Positions 1-5,719 of a stretch of 9,252 nucleotides of DNA are shown here, in pieces; positions within the stretch are counted from its first letter, which is position 1; every line of letters starts with the position of its first letter. Source of the stretch: Globobulimina sp. Taxonomy: Eukaryota; Foraminifera; Rotaliida. The stretch is from NCBI GenBank assembly GCA_003354225.1, contig PIVH01000047.1, forward strand, positions 1 through 9,252, read 5' to 3'. Under the pieces are notes generated by a model that saw only the letters and a list, made by a program, of their open reading frames with translations, did not search any database and was not told where the DNA came from. Made by a program: the position numbers and the translations under genes.

Positions 1-2
1 CT

Positions 3-662
3 ACGGGTGCGCAATTATTCATCTTGCACAACGTATCCATGCCCATGGCAAACGACAATGGCATGATGCAACAGCAGCTGCAGCAGCAACAGCAACACCT
101 CCCCGTGCAGGTCACTGCTAACGTCAATATGGTGAACACTATGGCTCGCCATCATGGACAGATAGCATTGCAAAATAACGCATTGGCCGCGCAGACAGCC
201 ACTGCCAACGCAGCGCGTGTCATCTCGAGCCATATGAATCCGAATCAGTACACACCTGCGACAGCCCAAGCTATTCAGAATGCGGCGTTGATTCAACAGG
301 CTGCCATGATGCAGCAACAGCAAATGGTTGCGTTGCAACAGCAAGCTCGGATACTGCAACAGCATCAGCAGAGGGCGGCTGCGGCTGCTGCCCAACAACG
401 AGCTGCCATGGCTGCATCCGGCCAAAAGGAACAAGCTAACCAGTCACAGTCACAACAGCCACAGCCACCGCCTCCGCCGGGTCCGTTTCTGGGCAGACCA
501 CCGCCGCCAAATATGATAAGGCAGCCACCGCCGCCGCCGGGGATGTTCATGCCGGGGATGTATGGGCCGAGGCCACCGTTTATGGCCCCACCTCCACCGC
601 ATCCTATGCTTATGAAGCAGAATAACGGTGGTAATAAAATCGGAAAGAGCAATGAGAATTGA
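3..662 (+). CDS. C-terminal part of a Gln/Ala/Pro-rich low-complexity protein (5' truncated)
   Basis: The frame is open to the left window edge with no stop, and the first ATG codons lie well inside it (near 39 and 45), so this is probably the 3' end of a longer gene. About 219 residues are visible. The order is a Met/Gln-rich stretch with repeated poly-Q, then a Gln/Ala-rich middle (QQAAMMQQQQ, then a run of alanines near 380-415), then a Pro-rich tail with PPPPPG and PPPP blocks, ending in a short Lys/Asn-rich tail before TGA. Such composition is common in eukaryotic transcription co-regulators and RNA-processing factors, and the proline blocks could bind WW, SH3, GYF or profilin domains. 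No folded domain is visible, so no family is assigned. It is clearly GC-richer than the other genes here. A poly(A) signal follows at 719. The glycine/leucine-rich antisense frames are its shadows. Confidence 0.75.
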   Translation, partial: TGAQLFILHNVSMPMANDNGMMQQQLQQQQQHLPVQVTANVNMVNTMARHHGQIALQNNALAAQTATANAARVISSHMNPNQYTPATAQAIQNAALIQQAAMMQQQQMVALQQQARILQQHQQRAAAAAAQQRAAMAASGQKEQANQSQSQQPQPPPPPGPFLGRPPPPNMIRQPPPPPGMFMPGMYGPRPPFMAPPPPHPMLMKQNNGGNKIGKSNEN

Positions 663-671
663 TGGGAGTAG

Positions 672-691
672 GAATATTAATGAATATTAAT
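672..691. repeat. 10-bp perfect tandem duplication in a 3' UTR
   Basis: GAATATTAAT occurs twice back to back, 10 bases after the stop of the Q/P-rich gene. It lies between that stop and its poly(A) signal, so it is probably part of the 3' UTR. The function is unknown and it may be simple slippage. Confidence 0.7.
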
Positions 692-718
692 GACTCTGTG
701 TTGGAGATGTAATATTGT

Positions 719-724
719 AATAAA
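719..724 (+). promoter_or_regulatory. Poly(A) signal AATAAA of the Q/P-rich gene
   Basis: A consensus AATAAA sits 56 nt after the TGA at 660-662 and is followed within a few bases by a T-rich tract, the usual arrangement of a eukaryotic 3' end. It is the clearest canonical poly(A) signal located outside coding sequence in the window. Confidence 0.7.
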
Positions 725-730
725 GTGATA

Positions 731-785
731 TTTTTTATTTAAAATTAAATTCCACTTGTTTTTTATTAGTAAAATTAAATACTTG
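731..785. repeat. Imperfect 28/27-bp tandem repeat in the spacer before the hydrolase gene
   Basis: Copy 1 is 731-758 and copy 2 is 759-785, directly abutting. Both run from TTTTTTATT through TAAAATTAAAT to ACTTG. Copy 2 has an extra AG after TTTTTTATT and lacks a TCC before ACTTG. The repeat lies between the poly(A) signal of the upstream gene and the start of the hydrolase gene, so it could be downstream terminator sequence, promoter sequence or neutral duplication. Confidence 0.75.
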
Positions 786-793
786 CTGCTCTA

Positions 794-802
794 AGAGTCC
801 TC
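794..802 (+). promoter_or_regulatory. AGAGTCCTC promoter-like motif, copy 1
   Basis: AGAGTCCTC lies 13 nt before the ATG at 816. The same nine bases occur 18 nt before the ATG of the ADP-ribosyltransferase-like gene at 3431, on the same strand relative to the gene. Position and identity suggest a core promoter or transcription start element, but only two copies are seen. Confidence 0.35.
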
Positions 803-815
803 TCTAGTGACTATA

Positions 816-1772
816 ATGATATATGAGCTCGCAATAATTGGCACCACTGTTATTGTTCACCAACTTATTCAATTTATACAGCATCAAAAGAAAAGACAAG
901 AACCGGCTGTAAGAGATGATGCAATAAATGTGAATGTTGGAAAGTATTTACCAAAATCATATGATAAGAAAACATTATCCATTCCTGATAAAGCAAAACA
1001 AGCAATAAATGAAGCAATAAGAGACAAATCATTATTATATCCGATGAGTGAGGCACCAATACGTTTATCACAGTCAGACATCGAAAACGATTTTGATTTT
1101 GGTTGGGGATGGGATGACAAAAATATATTACATATTCATTGCAATACAATATTTCCAAACGCCACGCCAGAAATGATAAAGTTTTGGTTTATAAACCATG
1201 GATCTGGGCGTGGCAAATATGAATGGTATAAATGGTGGCATCCAGGCGATCATTGTCGTGCATGGTGGAGTGACACACAAATTCATCCAATGCGCGATAA
1301 AAAGAATGGATATGTTGGACATACATCGTATGTGTATGAATATTTATGTAAAGAGTTACCAAACACGGAAATGGATTATTTGCGAATACATTTTGTTGAT
1401 CCAAAAGAATATGGCTTCACCCAAAATATGTTAGATTCAAATGAGAGAGAAATAGTTTGTGCAAGAATTGGTTATTTAAAATATCAAGTTGAAAGCGGTA
1501 AATTTATTCATTATTTTGAGAAATATGGTGATAATTTGGATTCATGTATTATGAAATCAAGATTTTGGATCGGTGAAGCAAGCGTTGATAAGACATTACC
1601 AATACCATTTCGATGGATTATTTCAATATTATTTTCAATTCCTTTCATGAGGAAAATATTAATTCCTGGGGATACTGGTAAACGTATTTTAACTCACTGT
1701 GCAAAGGAAATGAACAATTTAGCGACTTTCTTGCCACAATTATATAATTTGTATCACAAAAACAGCAACTAA
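816..1772 (+). CDS. DAPG hydrolase (PhlG)-like putative metal-dependent hydrolase
   Basis: 318 residues. The frame reaches back to a GTG at 807, but the first ATG is 816 and is preferred. PhlG of Pseudomonas cleaves a carbon-carbon bond in 2,4-diacetylphloroglucinol using zinc. From memory its ligands are His129, Glu160, His270 and Glu274. Here PEMIKFWF (residues about 118-125) and WWHPGDH (about 140-146) match the family's core, a Glu lies in YVYEY (about 175), and His294-x3-Glu298 in HCAKEMNN reproduces the last ligand pair with nearly the expected spacing. Length is close to PhlG (about 300). The N-terminus (YELAIIGTTVIVHQLIQFI, then KKR) may be a membrane anchor, which bacterial PhlG lacks. 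Another hydrophobic stretch lies near 266-285. The substrate is unknown. Its stop is 5 bp from that of the convergent SET gene. Fold call fairly firm, activity inferred. Confidence 0.72.
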   Translation: MIYELAIIGTTVIVHQLIQFIQHQKKRQEPAVRDDAINVNVGKYLPKSYDKKTLSIPDKAKQAINEAIRDKSLLYPMSEAPIRLSQSDIENDFDFGWGWDDKNILHIHCNTIFPNATPEMIKFWFINHGSGRGKYEWYKWWHPGDHCRAWWSDTQIHPMRDKKNGYVGHTSYVYEYLCKELPNTEMDYLRIHFVDPKEYGFTQNMLDSNEREIVCARIGYLKYQVESGKFIHYFEKYGDNLDSCIMKSRFWIGEASVDKTLPIPFRWIISILFSIPFMRKILIPGDTGKRILTHCAKEMNNLATFLPQLYNLYHKNSN

Positions 1773-1777
1773 CGTTT

Positions 1778-2353
1778 TCATAGTTTATTAGTTAGTATTT
1801 TTACTTTAGTGCGAGGTAATGTTAATTTGGACGGTCTTTTCTCCACATTGTACGCCTTGCAAATATCTAAGAAATCAGTGACAATTTTCTCATTTGGTCT
1901 TACTTCGTATCCGCACGATTGATTATAATTTTTGCATAATTCATCACCAATTTCAATATCCCGAATTGCAATTAATTTCCATTTTTGTTTTACGTAAAAC
2001 TCACCAGTTGTTTTGACATTGGGTGACATTGAATGATTAAAATAGTTATTCCAATGGTGGTCATTTGGTATCAATATTTTTCCATTCCCTGTTGGCACAC
2101 TGTGTTCAATGCATTTTCTTATATCTTTAACAGAATTCAATTTCATTAAATACTTTTTAAATTGCATAATATTTGGCAGCAAAAATAATTTGATATCATT
2201 CATATTCAATTCAGCGATTACACTGTTTTTTGCGATAAATTTTGTTGCAAATAAAATACGCCCTTTTTTTAGATCAACCACCGATCCAATATAACCTGTA
2301 TAATGTGTAACATCATGTCTTTCAACAAATAAACTTTTTACTTCTTCAGCCAT
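1778..2353 (-). CDS. Small SET-domain protein (putative lysine methyltransferase)
   Basis: 191 residues from ATG at 2351-2353 to TGA. SET domains transfer a methyl group from S-adenosylmethionine to lysine, usually on histones. Visible motifs in order: GRILFATKFIAKNSVIAEL (residues about 31-49), the usual opening 'G.G.FA...I..G..I.E'; NHSMSPNV (106-113), the NHxxxPN cofactor and pseudoknot motif; and GDELCKNY (136-143), equivalent to GEELxxxY with the active-site tyrosine. After it comes a CGYEVRP segment. No pre-SET or post-SET cysteine cluster is evident, so the protein is little more than the catalytic domain, like the compact SET proteins of algal viruses and some bacteria. The target is unknown. 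It lies 104 bp downstream of the sulfotransferase stop on the same strand. An AATAAA overlaps its last codons. Confidence 0.82.
   Translation of the reverse strand: MAEEVKSLFVERHDVTHYTGYIGSVVDLKKGRILFATKFIAKNSVIAELNMNDIKLFLLPNIMQFKKYLMKLNSVKDIRKCIEHSVPTGNGKILIPNDHHWNNYFNHSMSPNVKTTGEFYVKQKWKLIAIRDIEIGDELCKNYNQSCGYEVRPNEKIVTDFLDICKAYNVEKRPSKLTLPRTKVKILTNKL
1784..1789 (-). promoter_or_regulatory. AATAAA inside the last codons of the SET gene
   Basis: On the minus strand the last codons read AAT AAA CTA TGA, so a perfect poly(A) hexamer ends 3 nt before the stop codon. Only 5 bp separate this stop from that of the convergent gene, so this hexamer is the best-placed 3'-end signal. If used, the cleavage site would lie inside the 3' coding part of the convergent hydrolase gene on the other strand. 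The hexamer could also be chance in AT-rich sequence. Confidence 0.4.
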
Positions 2354-2457
2354 CTTCCAACAAGTTCGAACTGTGACTTTTCAAACAGCTTAAAATTCGG
2401 TGATCGAACAACTGCCTTACAGTTCATTTTGAAACTAATATTTAGATTCAAGACAGG

Positions 2458-3378
2458 TCAAACATAATTATACAACTTCATAAACTGTGAATACTTTTGA
2501 AATATTTGTTGTTCTGTTTTCTTATCCAATTTCTTTACATTTCCTTTAGTATTCTGATTACTAATATGCGATGGCCATAGTTTGCTAATATTATCAGGAC
2601 CAAACTTATTTATTGGCGCTGTCAATCCGTTCAAATCCATACACACACAATTTAACCAACTCTTACATTGCTTGTTTGGTTTAATATTATCATTTAAAAT
2701 TCCAATATGTTTTGCAATTACCTCCAATGCATTGATTTGATCTTTCAGAACATCTTCAAATCCTAAATCTAGAGTGGCAATTTCTGCCCATTTTAAATGA
2801 TCTGACACATAGTTATATGGTAAAAACGAAGCCCATCCAACTCTCCGATATGATAATACAACACTCCTTAAATCGCGATGACTGATTATAATTTTTGCTT
2901 TTAATTGCATTATATCTGATAATTCTTTGTCATTTTTTTTAAATGCATATTCATGTGTTTTTATCAATAAATGTTCAATTGCCTCAGCATGGATATCTTT
3001 CATTGTTTTTTCATTCATTTGAGATTTTTCATCATTTTGCAATTGATCATCATTTGCATGCACATAACTCAATCGTGCTAATATTTTATTTTTATTTACT
3101 GTATGAATCCAATATGAATTTATACATTGGTTGGAATGTAAAAATAATAATCTTATTGCATTATATAACCACGTTGACCCTGATCTTTCTGGTCCGGCAG
3201 TGATAATTAATTGTGGCTCATCAAGTATATTAATAAATGATGGGCGTTGTTTTAGAATTGACGACAATGGCGTTCGCCGAAGCGATTTTTCTGTTGTAGA
3301 AAAATGACGATACTCGCACTCATCGTTAGTGCACCATTTTATCTTTTCAAACTGTGAGCAATCTAAATTCGGCAGCAT
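2458..3378 (-). CDS. PAPS-dependent sulfotransferase family protein
   Basis: 306 residues from ATG at 3376-3378. The frame continues upstream to an ATG at 3441 and a GTG at 3477, but those starts would run across the start codon of the divergent ART-like gene, so the shorter form is preferred. Sulfotransferases move sulfate from PAPS to hydroxyls or amines of small molecules, glycans or proteins. The 5'-phosphosulfate loop is PERSGSTW (residues 63-70) after a hydrophobic strand LIITAG. KTHEY follows at about 140-144. HRDLRSVVLSY (about 167-177) is the 3'-phosphate-binding segment, with Arg168 and Ser176 as expected contacts. WPSHIS (about 268-273) and a KYSQFMKLYNY end resemble the C-terminal part of this P-loop family. 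No membrane anchor or signal peptide is visible, so it is probably cytosolic. Acceptor unknown. Confidence 0.8.
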   Translation of the reverse strand: MLPNLDCSQFEKIKWCTNDECEYRHFSTTEKSLRRTPLSSILKQRPSFINILDEPQLIITAGPERSGSTWLYNAIRLLFLHSNQCINSYWIHTVNKNKILARLSYVHANDDQLQNDEKSQMNEKTMKDIHAEAIEHLLIKTHEYAFKKNDKELSDIMQLKAKIIISHRDLRSVVLSYRRVGWASFLPYNYVSDHLKWAEIATLDLGFEDVLKDQINALEVIAKHIGILNDNIKPNKQCKSWLNCVCMDLNGLTAPINKFGPDNISKLWPSHISNQNTKGNVKKLDKKTEQQIFQKYSQFMKLYNYV

Positions 3379-3430
3379 TAAAACGATGCAAGTGCAAAAC
3401 TGTAGAGTCCTCCCCTTTTTTTCATTTATA
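3379..3430. promoter_or_regulatory. 52-bp divergent promoter region shared by the sulfotransferase and ART-like genes
   Basis: The two start codons point away from each other with 52 bp between them, so both core promoters must lie here or inside the opposite gene. The plus strand has AGAGTCCTC (3404-3412) then a C/T tract just before the ATG at 3431. The minus strand has TATAAA (3425-3430), 46 nt before the sulfotransferase ATG, followed by an A-rich/G-rich tract. If the longer sulfotransferase start were used, this region would be coding, but then the two genes would overlap at their 5' ends. Confidence 0.5.
3404..3412 (+). promoter_or_regulatory. AGAGTCCTC promoter-like motif, copy 2
   Basis: Identical to the nine bases before the hydrolase gene. 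Here they end 18 nt before the ATG at 3431 and are followed by a pyrimidine tract. The TATAAA seen nearby belongs to the other strand. Confidence 0.35.
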
Positions 3431-5632
3431 ATGGGTAACATTTGTGGTGGTGATGTAAAAGACGAAACAACCGACACAGCTTTACCAGGTCTACCATTGG
3501 ACGATATATTTAGTGAAATATCATTAGAATTTCCATGTTATAAAAAATTATCACATTGTTTGGCGGCAAAACGAATAAGTACAATATTAATCGAGTTTCA
3601 TAAATTTAAAAATGATCCAAATTCATGTACATATAAAAGTATGTACGAATATATTCAACAATTAGGATCGTATAACAATACCAAATTATTAAATGATTAC
3701 ATTCATTTAGTAAATAACCATCAAACAAACGAAGATTATGAAAATGTATACAATTATTTCGTTTCCGAAATGCAAACAAGATGTGATGCAAAGAATTGTA
3801 ATAATTTATTCCGAAATCAAAGAGATCGATCAAATGATTATAATACAAATATACGAATGCAATTATATAATACATCAGAAACAAAAGAAACGAACACACA
3901 GCAAACTATTGACAAAATACATTGTTACTGGTTACATACATTCGATTTAGGATACCGGTTAACAATAAATGAAAGACAAACAATTATTAATAACAATGAT
4001 AATGATCACGACAACGACAACAAAAACGATAACGATGATGGTATTGACAAAATATTATTGCAGAGACAAAAAATAGTTCGATCCAAACGCCAACGATTGA
4101 CGTTGATAGATACAAATAACGCATTATCAGCGTCAGACAACAAAGCACAACCAGCCATATTAAACAATTGCAACAGGAACAGAATAAATAATAATAAATG
4201 GATCTTAAACAAAGATACAAAAATGAACAAAAGCAGGAACAAGAAGCAAGAAGCAATATATTCGTTTGGTTTTCCATATAAATATGGCGAGTCGCATCAA
4301 AATGATACATGGTACATAAGATATAAATATTCATCATTTAAACAAGAAATAACATGTAATATTATCCATCAATTATCAATGGAACAATTTAATGATTGGC
4401 TCGCAGCGTCAGCCGATCATTTATCGTCGGATCATTGTCGCGGCATAAAATATTTAGGAGCTATCATCGGTGTACAACATTTATTATCCATTATGATATA
4501 TTGCGGCGCCGACGAATTGCAACGATCACTGACGCAAACATATAGGAAATGCAATGAGGCAGAGAGCGATAACGAACTAATTCATCGACATTCAGAATAT
4601 GCATATTGGGCTCAATTACTGTATGAAACTGCAAACAATTTTGGCATTAAAGTCAAAAATGGCCCATATGGTAAATTCTACCATGGCATGGATCATGAGA
4701 TGACATTTGCATCGACCATTGCTTATTTCCATGGGCCGTTATCCACCTCCTCCGAGTATGAAGTAGCTCTAGTATTCGCCCTTGCGAATCAGAAGGATAA
4801 TGGCTTAATTATTGAATTGCGTAATTTAGACGCACTGCATGCCTCTTATTTTGACTGTGCGTGGATCAGTGAATACGGCTACGAGTCTGAGAAGTTCTTT
4901 ATTGGGGGCGATTTTGGCTTGATTATAAAGAATATTATTGCACCGATCAGCGCACGCAACTATGAGATATATGTGGAATGTCTAAATATTATCCAACAAA
5001 TGATGAAAGGCAATACGTATGAAACGAACTATTGTGCGCCGCTTGGCAGACATATTAAGAAATGTGTACACAAATTATTGCAACATGAATTATCATTATC
5101 TGACCCGGGCAGTTACGCGAGATTTAATAAATTACCATTGTACATTGCGAAAACATTGCATTATTATTGTTTGAATGTGTTTGAGATATCAATTGATTGG
5201 CGATCATTGCACGAAATGAATGAAAATACAGTGCACAAAGGATACGGGTTTATAAAAGATATGTTAGTCAGTGCTAGTTTCAATCAATCTTTTTTGGATT
5301 TAAATGTATTGTCGTTGTTATTTCCACATTTACATAAAATAATTGTTTGTAATATCACATTATGTCGTGATGCTATGGAAGCCATATCGCAATATTGCCA
5401 AATAAACAATAATAATAATAATAACAGTCAGGTTGAGGATGATGAGGAAAAGATGAATTATAAAAATAATAAATCATTGAAATTAAAAGAAATTATTATT
5501 TATAGACCGACTAAAACTAATATACAACAAACTATTGATGCTGCAATCGAGGACTATGCGGATGAATTTGCTAAATATGGGTGGAAATTATATAAAAAAG
5601 CTAAATTTGAATTAGTAATTGCACAAATGTAA
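3431..5632 (+). CDS. ADP-ribosyltransferase-like protein with N-terminal acylation signal
   Basis: 733 residues from ATG 3431. The frame opens at ATG 3329, but that stretch lies antisense to the sulfotransferase, and the chosen start gives MGNICGGD, a fitting N-myristoylation site (Gly2) with a palmitoylatable Cys5. Regions in order: a helical N-terminus; CDAKNCNNLFRNQRDR (about 118-133) and HCYWLHTFDLGYR (about 164-176), which I recall from protist ART families; an Asn/Asp-rich low-complexity stretch (about 187-205); YSFGFPYKYG (about 277-286); then the ART core. The core has FYHGMD (416-421), STS (438-440) and ESE (485-487) before KFFIGGD. These match the three parts of the R-S-E fold, except that the first residue is His418 instead of Arg. 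The C-terminal part has a poly-Asn run and a GWKLYKKAKFELVI end. It probably modifies a protein at a membrane using NAD+. Target and activity are unknown. Confidence 0.72.
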   Translation: MGNICGGDVKDETTDTALPGLPLDDIFSEISLEFPCYKKLSHCLAAKRISTILIEFHKFKNDPNSCTYKSMYEYIQQLGSYNNTKLLNDYIHLVNNHQTNEDYENVYNYFVSEMQTRCDAKNCNNLFRNQRDRSNDYNTNIRMQLYNTSETKETNTQQTIDKIHCYWLHTFDLGYRLTINERQTIINNNDNDHDNDNKNDNDDGIDKILLQRQKIVRSKRQRLTLIDTNNALSASDNKAQPAILNNCNRNRINNNKWILNKDTKMNKSRNKKQEAIYSFGFPYKYGESHQNDTWYIRYKYSSFKQEITCNIIHQLSMEQFNDWLAASADHLSSDHCRGIKYLGAIIGVQHLLSIMIYCGADELQRSLTQTYRKCNEAESDNELIHRHSEYAYWAQLLYETANNFGIKVKNGPYGKFYHGMDHEMTFASTIAYFHGPLSTSSEYEVALVFALANQKDNGLIIELRNLDALHASYFDCAWISEYGYESEKFFIGGDFGLIIKNIIAPISARNYEIYVECLNIIQQMMKGNTYETNYCAPLGRHIKKCVHKLLQHELSLSDPGSYARFNKLPLYIAKTLHYYCLNVFEISIDWRSLHEMNENTVHKGYGFIKDMLVSASFNQSFLDLNVLSLLFPHLHKIIVCNITLCRDAMEAISQYCQINNNNNNNSQVEDDEEKMNYKNNKSLKLKEIIIYRPTKTNIQQTIDAAIEDYADEFAKYGWKLYKKAKFELVIAQM

Positions 5633-5719
5633 CGGTGAGGATGTAAGTACGTTGTTAATTGTATTGTGTGTGTACTTAGATTAGTATCAAAACTCACATC
5701 ATTAAGTCTGAAAACATGA
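5633..5719. other. 87-bp convergent spacer with inverted repeat and GT-rich tract
   Basis: This lies between the stops of the ART-like gene (+) and the glycosyltransferase-like gene (-). TAAGTAC (5644-5650) and GTACTTA (5672-5678) form a 7-bp inverted repeat with a 21-nt loop that contains GTGTGTGT. GTGAG at 5636 also pairs with CTCAC at 5694. There is no AATAAA in the spacer. The GT-rich tract could serve as a downstream element for 3'-end formation, but this is inference. Confidence 0.4.

Noticed and set aside
15-434. Leucine/serine-rich minus-strand frame opposite the Q/P-rich gene
   Set aside because: Antisense reading of CAG/CAA repeats yields Leu runs automatically, and there is no domain or start context.
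365-652. Glycine-rich minus-strand frame
   Set aside because: Antisense of proline codons gives poly-Gly. It is a compositional shadow.
3329-3430. 34-residue N-terminal extension of the ART-like protein from the ATG at 3329
   Set aside because: It lies antisense to the sulfotransferase coding start and the divergent spacer, looks non-conserved, and would hide the MGNICGG acylation signal.
3379-3477. 33-residue N-terminal extension of the sulfotransferase from GTG 3477 or ATG 3441
   Set aside because: It would overlap the start of the divergent gene, and the first residue depends on a GTG, not used as a usual eukaryotic start. ATG 3441 remains a weak alternative.
3987-4337. Cysteine/leucine-rich minus-strand frame with membrane-like stretches
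   Set aside because: It is the antisense of the Asn/Asp-rich low-complexity region of the ART-like gene, and apparent hydrophobic segments come from AT-rich codons.
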